A stretch of DNA of 23,293 bases from Rhodospirillaceae bacterium (GCA_018660305.1 JABJKO010000067.1:1-23293); one strand, 5' to 3'; positions 7,667 to 15,131 are shown, counted from the first letter of the stretch. Made by a program: numbers and translations. Notes: generated by a model not told the origin, from the sequence alone.

Positions 7667-8719
7667 CTACTGCAAATTTGTCGTGCTCGGATCAGCGCGC
7701 TCTTTGTTCGCTTGTGCTGAAATAAGATCGTCCAGAATGCGCCGCGCTTGCAAAGCACCGGCATCGGCTGCGAGGTCTATCATTGGGCTCTCTGGTTTTG
7801 CCTGTCTGGAAAGTTGCTCCAGCAATTCCACATCTTCCCGAAATGTATGAGCCATTCGGTCTTTGAAAATCTGTTCACGTTCTTCTGAAAGGGCCCCTGT
7901 TTTGTGAACAGTGGTATAAAAATAATTCGTGGTCGTCTCTGTTTCCGGAACCACCATGTGAACGGAATTTCTCTTGATCAACAGATCTTTCCCCGTGGCG
8001 TTTGCGCCCCCCGTACCTGCTATTGCGCTACCTGTTTGTATCCAAAAATATCCAGGCGGACAGAACTCTATTTGTTGCCACCGATCTACCTTTCCGGTGT
8101 AGCCCGATAGTTCAATATGTGTAGGTGCCTGATCAATATCCTCCATCCAGCGGCTTACGCGAATTCTTTCGCCCGTCCGTTCCGTTTTCTGCTTGGCCTC
8201 ATCCGCGACGGCGTCGATCCCAATGGTAGATTTATGCAAGTAAGCCAAGTGGGATAAGTCCAGGAGGTTGTCGATCAAGAGAAGATAGGAAAAATGAGTA
8301 TGAAGATGGATATGGGTTTCATACCAGTCATCCGCTTCAACCCAGGGAAACTCATATAATGGCTCTGTATCTGGCTCTTCGCTTAATCCCATCCATATGA
8401 AAATAAGGCCATGGCGCTCTGTTACCGGGTAATGACGAACACGGGCATTCGGTGGGATAAGTTTCTGACTGGGAACTCGAACGCAGTTTCCAGAACCATC
8501 GAAACAAAGGCCGTGATAGGCACATTGAAGTAAATCTCCTACAACTTCTCCTCGCGATAGGGGGGCCTGCCGATGAACACAGCGATCTTCAAGCGCAACA
8601 ACGCTGCCATTTTCCTTCCGGAAAATTACGATCTGCTCATTCAGGAGTTGGAGCCCCATCGGATTTGTTCGCAGGCTTTCCGATTGGGCAGCAGCATACC
8701 AGCGGTTTCGTAAAAACAT
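7667..8719 (-). CDS. Rieske [2Fe-2S] non-heme iron oxygenase, vanillate O-demethylase (VanA)-like
   Basis: The 350-residue protein is the terminal oxygenase of a Rieske system. The cluster ligands are Cys47, His49, Cys66 and His69 (CVH...CAYH). The mononuclear iron site is in NLLDLSHLAYLH: His157 and His162, bridging Asp154, and a probable third ligand Asp296 in FREDVELLEQ. Size and the FREDVELLEQ pattern fit the single-subunit VanA/phthalate-type class that demethylates or hydroxylates aromatic acids or quaternary amines with a separate reductase. No reductase is nearby. AGGAAGG precedes the ATG by nine bases. Hand-counted 60-base lines inside the gene give about 40-43% GC, against about 60% or more elsewhere, suggesting recent acquisition. 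It is flanked by intergenic repeats. The substrate is unknown. Confidence 0.9.
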   Translation of the reverse strand: MFLRNRWYAAAQSESLRTNPMGLQLLNEQIVIFRKENGSVVALEDRCVHRQAPLSRGEVVGDLLQCAYHGLCFDGSGNCVRVPSQKLIPPNARVRHYPVTERHGLIFIWMGLSEEPDTEPLYEFPWVEADDWYETHIHLHTHFSYLLLIDNLLDLSHLAYLHKSTIGIDAVADEAKQKTERTGERIRVSRWMEDIDQAPTHIELSGYTGKVDRWQQIEFCPPGYFWIQTGSAIAGTGGANATGKDLLIKRNSVHMVVPETETTTNYFYTTVHKTGALSEEREQIFKDRMAHTFREDVELLEQLSRQAKPESPMIDLAADAGALQARRILDDLISAQANKERADPSTTNLQ

Positions 8720-8743
8720 CGACCGTGCCTTCCTTGGTTAGTC

Positions 8744-8773
8744 TCGTTTTCCGCAACGGTAGTTTCCGGAAAT
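8744..8773. repeat. 30-bp repeat, copy nearer the Rieske gene
   Basis: On the plus strand it reads TC-N-TTTTCCG-N10-TTCCGGAAAT. The same pattern with identical spacing recurs at 8938-8967. It contains the palindrome TTCCGGAA and lies about 25-55 bases upstream of the Rieske start codon, so it may be a binding site or the end of a small element. Confidence 0.5.
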
Positions 8774-8937
8774 CCTACGTTTTAGGGCGATGGGAGTCTA
8801 TCGAGCTGAAATGCTGCTTCCGCGTCGGCAACGCAAGTCCATGTCTCATTTCGGGACGATTCCTCTGACGGCGTTACAGCGCGCAGGGTAGCAGGAGTTT
8901 AGAGGGTGATCGTCTAAAGCTGAGGCATAAGCGGAAA

Positions 8938-8967
8938 TCATTTTCCGGCGCAGCGACTTCCGGAAAT
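8938..8967. repeat. 30-bp repeat, second copy
   Basis: It has the same TC-N-TTTTCCG-N10-TTCCGGAAAT pattern as the copy at 8744-8773, 194 bases away. In this copy TTTCCGG (8942-8948) and CCGGAAA (8960-8966) form a 7-bp inverted repeat with an 11-base loop. It lies just downstream of the aminotransferase stop. Confidence 0.5.
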
Positions 8968-8984
8968 AGCCGTTAGGCGACATG

Positions 8985-10058
8985 TTAGCCCGAAACGATG
9001 CGGGTCCATTGGTGGGGGTCCGGCAGGCGGCCATATTGGATGCCCGTCAGGCGCTCGAATAGATCATTTGTGACCGGACCGGGAAGGACCTCGCTGGGAC
9101 GCAGCCTTTCGGACCGAAATGTCAGTGAAGCCACCGGGGCAACGGAGGCGGCCGTGCCGGTGGCAAAAATTTCTTCGAGCGATCCTTGCCGCGCCGCATC
9201 CACCACCTCCGCTATGGAGATTTGGCGCTCCTCGACCCGGACCGCCTGGTCGTGAAGGAACGTGATCACGCTGTCCCGTGTGACGCCGGGCAGAATAGCG
9301 CCATTCAGCTCAGGGGTAACCACGGTCCCGTCTATCTTGAAAAACACGTTCATCAATCCGGCCTCTTCGATGTAACTATGGTGCGCGCCGTCGAGCCAGA
9401 GCACCTGGTCGAAACCGTCGGAACGGCTCTGCGATCCGGATTGGAAAGTCGTCGCGTAGTTTGCCGCGGTCTTGCACGCCCCAACTCCTCCCTCAGACGC
9501 CGTCCTGGAGAAGATCTCCTCGACTTTCAGCGAGAGGCCCGATCGGTCGCCATCAAAATAACTGCCCACCGGACAGGTCAGCACCAAGAAGCGAAACGCC
9601 CGCGACGGTCGTACCTCCAAATGCGGCTCGGTGCTGAAAACCAGGGGTCGAATGTAAAGCGCATGCCCGGCCCGGTCGGGAACCCAGCCCCGATCGACGT
9701 CGACCAGCTGTTCTATGGCGGCGATGAATAGGTCTTCATCTATGGCGGGAATACACATACGCTCGCACGATTCCCGCAATCTCCGTGCATTCTGCTCGGG
9801 CCGAAACAGGCGCAGGACATTGTCGCCGCCGCGAAATGCCTTTAACCCCTCGAAGGCCATCTGGGCGTAATGCAGAACCATGGAACCGGGTTCCATGGCG
9901 ATGGGTCCGTAGGGGATGATTTCACCGTCGCGCCACGCGCCATCCTTGTAATCCATGCAAAACATGTGATCGGAGAATATTTCACCGAACACGAAGCCAT
10001 CGAGATCGAGCGCCGGCAGCCTGCTATTGGTTGTCAATCGTGTGCTGAACCCCTGCAT
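8985..10058 (-). CDS. Branched-chain-type aminotransferase (class IV PLP enzyme)
   Basis: The 357-residue protein matches fold-type IV aminotransferases of the longer IlvE/BCAT type. It shows HYAQMAFEGLKAFR (63-76), YIRPLVF (135-141), the PLP lysine Lys196 in GVGACKTAANYA, and SYIEEAGLMNVFF (228-240). The motif FATGTAASVAPV near the C-terminus is the usual phosphate-binding turn. It should transfer amino groups between a hydrophobic or related amino acid and 2-oxoglutarate. AGGAAG precedes the ATG. It is the third gene of an M24-OCD-aminotransferase operon, 23 bases after the OCD stop. This placement away from ilv or leu genes points to a dedicated catabolic or special-substrate role rather than housekeeping valine/leucine synthesis, which is inference. 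Confidence 0.88.
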   Translation of the reverse strand: MQGFSTRLTTNSRLPALDLDGFVFGEIFSDHMFCMDYKDGAWRDGEIIPYGPIAMEPGSMVLHYAQMAFEGLKAFRGGDNVLRLFRPEQNARRLRESCERMCIPAIDEDLFIAAIEQLVDVDRGWVPDRAGHALYIRPLVFSTEPHLEVRPSRAFRFLVLTCPVGSYFDGDRSGLSLKVEEIFSRTASEGGVGACKTAANYATTFQSGSQSRSDGFDQVLWLDGAHHSYIEEAGLMNVFFKIDGTVVTPELNGAILPGVTRDSVITFLHDQAVRVEERQISIAEVVDAARQGSLEEIFATGTAASVAPVASLTFRSERLRPSEVLPGPVTNDLFERLTGIQYGRLPDPHQWTRIVSG

Positions 10059-10081
10059 GGTTGCTTCCTGTCTTCAGCCGA

Positions 10082-11068
10082 CTAGGTGAGGTTGATCTCG
10101 GTGCCAATACCGGCGGCGCGGGCGCGGCGGTAAATCTCCCAGGCCAGCGTCATATCCACACTGGCAAGACCGGTGGGAATGAACATGCACCGAGACTGTT
10201 CCCGATCGATAGCCGGTCCCTGGCCAAGGATGATGTCGCCCACGGAAACACAGTCGGACGGCAGGTCCAGATCGGGGCGGCGAGTCGTTACTGATGAATT
10301 TAGTGTCGCCACATCATCGGTGACCAGCCAATCGACACAGCCATAAGCCGTGTCATCCCAGCCGGAGCAAACATCAAGGGGAATAACCAGCGTCCCCGGC
10401 GAAAGCCACGCCCCCTTGATCATCCGTTCCGACCCTTGAGGCACCGAGGACACGACGATATCCATGTCCGCTACCGCGTCTTCTATCCGGTCGACCGGCA
10501 CCATGCGCCATGACCCATACTGGGCGGCGTCCGCGCAAAATTGCTCGCGCGAATTTTGTGTTTTTGAAGCGACATGGACTTCCTCGATTCCCGGGAAGAT
10601 GTCGGCAATCATTCGCAGCGACCAGGAGCCCAGGCCGCCACAGCCCACAAGCCCCAAACGCCTGGCCGTCGGTTTGGCCAGATGGCGCGCCGCTACCGCG
10701 CCACACGCCGCCGTTCGCACCGAGGTTATCCACATCCCCTCCATGATAGCGACGGGGTGGCCATGCTCGGGATCATTGAGCACGATGAGAGCAGATGCGT
10801 CCGGCAAACCCTGTGACGAGATTCCAGGATAGTAGGAAACCCATTTGACGCCGAGCGCCTTCGCCCCGGACACAAACGCCGGCATGGCGTGCAAAAAACT
10901 ATGCGCGCGTCCCGGATGGACACCCATCTTGACCGGAACCTCCGCCTGACCAAGACCGCTCAGCCGGTAGGTGTCTTCGATAATATCGTTGATGGCGCGC
11001 AACGACGGCGCGACGGAAACAACATCGTCGCGTGTGAGTATCAATTGCGGCGGTGAGGCTAAGGTCAT
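10082..11068 (-). CDS. Ornithine cyclodeaminase / mu-crystallin family NAD(P)-dependent enzyme
   Basis: The frame runs open to 11176, but the ATG at 11068 lies 10 bases after the stop of the upstream M24 gene and gives a family-typical 328-residue protein. Its RBS is weak, suggesting translational coupling. Family features are a catalytic-type Lys75 (LGVKWVS), Arg118 in the SVRTAACGAVAARHLA segment, and a Rossmann GxGxxG at 142-147 (VGCGGLG). Members include ornithine cyclodeaminase, ketimine reductase, alanine and N-methylamino acid dehydrogenases, and the EutC proteins of ectoine utilisation. Pairing with an M24 hydrolase recalls EutC/EutD, but EutB and the other eut/doe genes are missing. 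The substrate is unresolved; an imino-acid reduction or deaminating cyclisation is likely. Confidence 0.85.
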   Translation of the reverse strand: MTLASPPQLILTRDDVVSVAPSLRAINDIIEDTYRLSGLGQAEVPVKMGVHPGRAHSFLHAMPAFVSGAKALGVKWVSYYPGISSQGLPDASALIVLNDPEHGHPVAIMEGMWITSVRTAACGAVAARHLAKPTARRLGLVGCGGLGSWSLRMIADIFPGIEEVHVASKTQNSREQFCADAAQYGSWRMVPVDRIEDAVADMDIVVSSVPQGSERMIKGAWLSPGTLVIPLDVCSGWDDTAYGCVDWLVTDDVATLNSSVTTRRPDLDLPSDCVSVGDIILGQGPAIDREQSRCMFIPTGLASVDMTLAWEIYRRARAAGIGTEINLT

Positions 11069-11078
11069 GGGGGCATGC

Positions 11079-12233
11079 TCATTCGATGACCACCAGTTCC
11101 CAGCCGGGATCGGTGGACAAAATTTCGCACCCGTTTGCCCGGATAGCCACATGTTCTTCGGGATTGACCAACCCATCGACGCTTTCGATTTTCGGCTCCG
11201 GCGTCAAGGTCATGCCTTCGGCGAGCACTGTCGGATCGAATGCATTCATCGATGGCGGCTCTGTCTCAAGCCCGATGCCATGACCAATTCGCTTGGAGGG
11301 ATGGTCGGAATAATTGTGGAAATCGGTTTTGGCCAGCAGCGACTGGGAATAGTCAAACAGTTCGGTCATGGTCGCTCCGGGTTTCATGCGCTCCATCAGC
11401 TTGCCGAGAATTTCCCACATGGTGTCATGCTCCTTGCGCTGACGATCAGAGGGAGCGCCAAACACCGCGCGGCGGGTGTAATCCATCTCGTAGCCCATGA
11501 AAGAGCATCCCCCATCGAGATAGAGTACATCGCCTTTCTGAAAGGCGCCGCCCTCGCCCGTCGCTCCCAGGGTAAGGGGAGGGCTTGAGGTTAAGTCCGC
11601 GCCTTCTTCATGGTAGTAGCGAAGAATGTTTTTCTGTAAATCCGCACCCGTATGACCGGCGCGCAGCTCCGCCAGCGCCCGTTTCCAGGCGCGGCCGCCG
11701 ATGGCGCACGCGGTCCGGGCCGCGTCGATTTCCCATTCGGACTTTATCAGGCGGCACCCCCAAATGACGGGACCGGATTCCACGAAGCTGGCATTCGGCA
11801 GGTCCCGTTGCAGGCGCGCGAAATCATTGACGGAGAGCCCGAGCCAGGTCCGGGCCCCCAACTCGATGGCAAGCACGCCGTTGGCGACTTTCCGATCTTC
11901 CAGTACTCCCTTGATGCCATAATCCACATCGCCATCCGCGTTGAAGGGCACTTCGGGATATATATGGCGGTCTTCCACCCAGGACGGATAAGGGCGGTTG
12001 TAAACCCGGGAAAACATTTGTGGTCCGGACCAGGTGACAATGGCGGGATCGCCCGATAGGGGAAGCACGAACACGCTGGGCCGTAACTTCATCCGAACCG
12101 GCGCGTTCTGGCCGCTGAAATACGTGAAACTGACCGGGTCGGTCACCAGCAGGCAATCAATGCCATACTGCGCCATGAGCGACCGGGCCCGGCTGACTCG
12201 GTCGATGTATTCGGACTCGGGAACACCCGCCAT
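11079..12233 (-). CDS. M24-family metallohydrolase (creatinase/Xaa-Pro dipeptidase fold; ectoine hydrolase-like candidate)
   Basis: The 384-residue protein has the N-terminal creatinase domain (about 8-160) and a pita-bread catalytic domain (about 165-384). All five dinuclear-metal ligands are visible: Asp240 (YLDGG), Asp251 (MDYTR), His318 (GHGIGLE), Glu346 (TPEPKI) and Glu360 (NPEEHVAI). AGGAAAG precedes the ATG. It is the first gene of the operon with the OCD and aminotransferase genes. M24 proteins of this size include proline dipeptidase, creatinase, and ectoine hydrolase DoeA/EutD. The OCD partner makes an ectoine-like or amidine/N-acyl amino acid hydrolysis plausible. It is intact and probably active, but the exact substrate cannot be read from the sequence. 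Confidence 0.87.
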   Translation of the reverse strand: MAGVPESEYIDRVSRARSLMAQYGIDCLLVTDPVSFTYFSGQNAPVRMKLRPSVFVLPLSGDPAIVTWSGPQMFSRVYNRPYPSWVEDRHIYPEVPFNADGDVDYGIKGVLEDRKVANGVLAIELGARTWLGLSVNDFARLQRDLPNASFVESGPVIWGCRLIKSEWEIDAARTACAIGGRAWKRALAELRAGHTGADLQKNILRYYHEEGADLTSSPPLTLGATGEGGAFQKGDVLYLDGGCSFMGYEMDYTRRAVFGAPSDRQRKEHDTMWEILGKLMERMKPGATMTELFDYSQSLLAKTDFHNYSDHPSKRIGHGIGLETEPPSMNAFDPTVLAEGMTLTPEPKIESVDGLVNPEEHVAIRANGCEILSTDPGWELVVIE

Positions 12234-12520
12234 GAAGCTTTCCTGATATGATTTTTGACCATCAACCCGTGTACCCGCTTGCTTGGTAACCCGTCAATGG
12301 CCAGGCGGTCTCTGGCGACGGGCCGCGCTCATGGTCAAAGAACCAGCCGCCATATTCTTATGAGGACAAATATCCGAGTTGGGTCAAAAGCGGTAGTCGG
12401 GTGGCAGCATTTTCAAGTCTGCTGTCCACTCAAAATTGGACATCGCCTTACATGCGGGCGTTAGCGAGTTTTTAACCATATCGGTGGTTTTTGAATGTCT
12501 CGCCATTTGGGAGAAGCGCG
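12234..12520. other. Intergenic leader of the M24 operon, no gene seen
   Basis: No protein-like frame or RNA gene is recognisable. The stretch should hold the minus-strand promoter of the M24-OCD-aminotransferase operon, but I could not identify convincing -35 and -10 boxes. Base composition is lower in GC than the flanking genes. Confidence 0.4.
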
Positions 12521-12715
12521 ATGTCTGAAACGGTCATTCAACCTGGTCAGCGGTTCCAGTCAGACACTGGATCTGTGTGGGAGGTTCAGCGAATACCAAA
12601 TTAGAACAAAGCACCCAAGCATGTCGTTCTTGTGGACGTAAATGACCACACCGCGTCCAAGATAATCGCGGAAACGGTGTTGCTGGAGCCACGCCTCTTC
12701 CGACCGGCTCGATAG
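12521..12715 (+). pseudogene. Small ORF interrupted by an in-frame amber codon
   Basis: An ATG at 12521 follows a good RBS (GGGAGAAG). It opens a frame of 27 codons, then an amber codon at 12602-12604, then 36 more sense codons to a TAG at 12713-12715. Read through the amber, the 63 residues look like one small protein. The first half contains GQRFQSDTGSVWEVQRI; the second contains HVVLVDVNDHTASKIIAETVLLEPRLFRP. The regular strand-like pattern and the matching frame on both sides support a real gene broken by one substitution rather than chance. The general pattern resembles short hypothetical proteins of alphaproteobacteria, from memory only. Amber readthrough is possible but unsupported. 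Confidence 0.5.
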
Positions 12716-13056
12716 ACACGGACGCGCTGGTATCGCAATGATTTATCTCGTCGCCCCGGCAGGGTTCACCGCGTTGATCGCTCTTTGGGCCATTGTGACG
12801 GCCAGACGCCGGTACAGCAAAAATTCCATGAAGCAAGAACGGCTCTCGTCAGCTTTCAACCGTTCTCGCGCTGTCCGCGCTCACGGTCCCGGTGCGCAGG
12901 GCATTTCACAGAATATCCGGATCGCGGGCTTGGTTGCCTCTACCGCAAAATCCGGCCAAGAATTGCGATAGATCGGTACTCTTGGGTTAACACGGGCTCC
13001 ACCTGGGAAATCCCGGATTATGGGCTTCTCGTTTGCGCGGGCGATTGCACGCGCCG
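12716..13056. other. Gene-poor stretch, possibly decayed sequence
   Basis: Several short frames are open here. One codes a 77-residue peptide (12738-12971) with a hydrophobic N-terminus and basic tail; another codes about 100 residues. None has a convincing RBS, family motif or consistent composition. Together with the broken small ORF just upstream it looks like degraded coding sequence. Confidence 0.35.
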
Positions 13057-13545
13057 TCAACTCAGCCCACCGGCGGCCCTGCTGCCCTCGTAGAACCTCG
13101 CGCGCTTGATATCGAGGAGCGGCGTGCCGTCGAGGCAGTCGAGGCCGGCCACGTCGAGTTCGCCTTCGCGCGCGGCGAGGATTTCGACCACCGAAGCTGC
13201 GATGGGATTGGGCCGCGGCGGGGTGCGCATGGAGAAGACACCGACCGGCTTGTCGCGCACGCCTTCGCGCGCGGGAAGCTGCACCATGTCGCGCCGGGCG
13301 AGGTGGAGCCAGTACAGCACCAGCGCCCGGCCGCCGGCCTCCAGCCCGACGAGACCGGGCGCGTACTCTGGCGCGAGCTGGATCGTGCAGGGGAGGAATT
13401 CGCGTTTGTTATGCCGCGAGGGGCAGTCTTCCATCCGCTTGTAGGGCGTCAGGATGGCGCCGATGACACGGCATTCGATCGAATCGCCGGGCTGCGGCGC
13501 ATCGCTTTCGGGCTGGTAGATCGTATAGATGGGGGGTTCCGACAT
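13057..13545 (-). CDS. TsaA/TrmO-domain protein (YaeB-like tRNA methyltransferase family), short
   Basis: The ATG at 13545 is chosen for its GGAG ribosome site; the frame is open 16 codons further. The 162-residue protein has the TrmO (VirR/YaeB) beta-barrel: VIGAILTPYK (27-36), the SAM-site segment VFSMRTPPRPNPIAAS (103-118), and the end motif LDCLDGTPLLDIK (about 135-147). TrmO uses SAM to N6-methylate t6A37 in tRNA. Full-length enzymes continue after DIK with a Pro-Tyr segment and a C-terminal domain. Here DIK is followed by an unrelated-looking tail of 15 residues next to a decayed region, so the C-terminus may have been lost or replaced. Many alphaproteobacterial relatives are also single-domain. 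It lies 96 bases downstream of the MFS gene on the same strand. Confidence 0.8.
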   Translation of the reverse strand: MSEPPIYTIYQPESDAPQPGDSIECRVIGAILTPYKRMEDCPSRHNKREFLPCTIQLAPEYAPGLVGLEAGGRALVLYWLHLARRDMVQLPAREGVRDKPVGVFSMRTPPRPNPIAASVVEILAAREGELDVAGLDCLDGTPLLDIKRARFYEGSRAAGGLS

Positions 13546-13641
13546 GGTTACTCCGGCTTCTGTTGCCATAATCGTACACATCATCGTACGCAATCGGGCT
13601 AACGGCCAGCAGTGAAATACGCGTGAACCATATTCTGGCGT

Positions 13642-14922
13642 TCAGGTTCGGAAATCGGGAATGCGGCGGATGAACAGGGTGGCAACGATGCAACAAGCGA
13701 TCAGGAAGCCGCCGCAGACGTAGAAGCTGTTCTCGATACCCACCATATCGGCGACAAATCCCATGACGAAGGGCACCAGCACCGCCGACAGGCGGTTGGA
13801 GGTTGTGCGCAGGCCGATGGAGACCCCTTGAACGCTGGAATCTACGGCCCGGGCCAGGACACCGAACATGACCGGCTGGGTCAGGCCCTGGGCAAAACCC
13901 CGTCCCGTGGTGGCGATGATCAACAAGATGAAGACACTCCCAAGAAACGGCGTGATGGATACGAAAGCCAGAGAAACAACGACAAATCCGATGAGGACCC
14001 AATGGGGCCGGAAGAATTTTTCCCACCACCCCGCCATCAGGGCGCCGAGAATGCCCGCCCCCTCGGACACGCCTATCAGCACGCCGATCAGGGTGCCCAG
14101 GAAACCGATTTCCTCGAGATAGACGATATAAAATGAGGTTTGGATTCCGGTCGATGAATTGCGCAATGCCGTCATGGCGACCACGAAGGCGACGGCCGGG
14201 ATCGCGATCAGGGAAAAAGCGCCGGCATAATCCTGCCATTTGGGGACCAGGTCCCAGAGTCTTGCGCTGATCGGCCTTGTCTTTACTGGCCCTGTTTTTA
14301 CCGACACGTCGCCTGTCGGCGCGGTTTCCTTTGTTTCCGGCACCATGAACAGGGCGACCAGCACCAAAAGCGCGGCACCGCCCACGAAGGAGAACGCCCC
14401 CCAGGGACCGGCCAGATCCCAGATCGCCCCGATGGCCACCGGGCCGAGCAGGGTGCCCGTGCGCGCGGCGACGGAAAAACGCGCGATCAGGCTGGTCTTG
14501 CCCTTTGTAAATCGCATGATCAAAGACTGTGCCCCGACCCAGACCATGGAGGACCCCAGGCCGGTGAACAGCTGCAGCACCACCACCGCGGCGAAGAACG
14601 GGAACAGCGGATAAAGCGGACACAGGATAACGGTGATCAGCCCATAAGCGATGGTCACCCGCCGCGCGCCCAGCCGGTCCATCAACACGCCGCCATGGAT
14701 TGAAAATAGAAAGGGCATCAGCGACGACAGGCCGATGGCGATGCCGATCTGGCTCGCCGAGAAATGCAGCTCTATGGCCCACAGGGGAACGATGACCTTG
14801 AGCATGATGGCAACGCCATTGCCGGCGAAACCCACGCCATAGGTAGCGTAGACGGCGCCCGCGGGAATCTCGCTTGAGGATGGCGGCGTATGGCTCGCGC
14901 CGGGCGCATCGGCCACGGGCAT
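13642..14922 (-). CDS. MFS transporter (12-TM, DHA1-like)
   Basis: The 426-residue inner-membrane protein has about 12 hydrophobic helices in two halves, separated by a hydrophilic loop with a polar T/K-rich segment (about 195-215). The MFS motif A between TM2 and TM3 is GGVLMDRLGARR (77-88). A short hydrophilic cytoplasmic N-terminus precedes TM1. GGGAGAG lies just before the ATG. It likely exports or imports a small molecule by proton coupling; the substrate is unknown. It is divergent from the cyclopropane synthase gene, across a repeat-rich region, and upstream of the TrmO-like gene. Confidence 0.88.
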   Translation of the reverse strand: MPVADAPGASHTPPSSSEIPAGAVYATYGVGFAGNGVAIMLKVIVPLWAIELHFSASQIGIAIGLSSLMPFLFSIHGGVLMDRLGARRVTIAYGLITVILCPLYPLFPFFAAVVVLQLFTGLGSSMVWVGAQSLIMRFTKGKTSLIARFSVAARTGTLLGPVAIGAIWDLAGPWGAFSFVGGAALLVLVALFMVPETKETAPTGDVSVKTGPVKTRPISARLWDLVPKWQDYAGAFSLIAIPAVAFVVAMTALRNSSTGIQTSFYIVYLEEIGFLGTLIGVLIGVSEGAGILGALMAGWWEKFFRPHWVLIGFVVVSLAFVSITPFLGSVFILLIIATTGRGFAQGLTQPVMFGVLARAVDSSVQGVSIGLRTTSNRLSAVLVPFVMGFVADMVGIENSFYVCGGFLIACCIVATLFIRRIPDFRT

Positions 14923-15064
14923 CTCTCCCGAGTATTGGTCTTGCGGCCGCCGGTGACGGGATCAATGGCGGCGGGTAAGGCTGATCCACGGGCCGCGGAC
15001 AGGAAAAAGAAGCGACAAAGCGTGCCGCGGATCCATGTTGCGTCAGCGCCGGTCAATAACGCAA

Positions 15065-15093
15065 GGGTGGGCGGACAGAGCCGCCCGCCACCC
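15065..15093. repeat. GC-rich stem-loop
   Basis: GGGTGGGCGG (15065-15074) pairs with CCGC...CCACCC (15081-15093), with a 3-base bulge and a six-base loop. It is a strong hairpin in the leader of either divergent gene; there is no U-tract to call it a terminator. Confidence 0.45.
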
Positions 15094-15102
15094 GGCGCAC
15101 TA

Positions 15103-15131
15103 ATGTCCGCTCCCGATGCCTTAGCGGACAT
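15103..15131. repeat. Perfect 9-bp inverted repeat
   Basis: ATGTCCGCT and AGCGGACAT flank an 11-base spacer. The arms contain the GCGGACA heptamer repeated elsewhere in the same intergenic region. It lies about 90 bases before the cyclopropane synthase start and is operator-like. Confidence 0.5.

Larger units (their letters stand above)
14995..15131. promoter_or_regulatory. Divergent control region with repeated GCGGACA heptamer
   Basis: The intergenic stretch between the MFS and cyclopropane synthase genes (14923-15216) holds GCGGACA at 14995-15001, 15071-15077 and 15124-15130. Its reverse complement is at 15104-15110. The last two form an inverted repeat. Such an array suggests binding sites for one regulator acting on both divergent genes. 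No regulator gene is adjacent. Confidence 0.4.

Noticed and set aside
8968..8990. GTTAGGC near 8972 as an integron attC core
   Set aside because: No matching inverse core, no structured attC arms, no integrase and no cassette array are present.
11079..12233. M24 protein as the DMSP lyase DddP
   Set aside because: DddP is longer, as I recall, and there is no supporting DMSP gene context; the fold alone does not justify it.
12738..12971. A 77-residue frame with a hydrophobic N-terminus, possible small membrane protein
   Set aside because: No ribosome site, and the second half is low-complexity Arg/Ser/Ala-rich and overlaps other open frames in a decayed stretch. It is kept only as a remark.
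13409..14989. A 526-codon open frame on the minus strand covering the MFS gene in another frame
   Set aside because: Its translation is Arg/His/Gly-rich and low in hydrophobic order, typical of a shadow frame; the MFS frame has clear helices and a good RBS.
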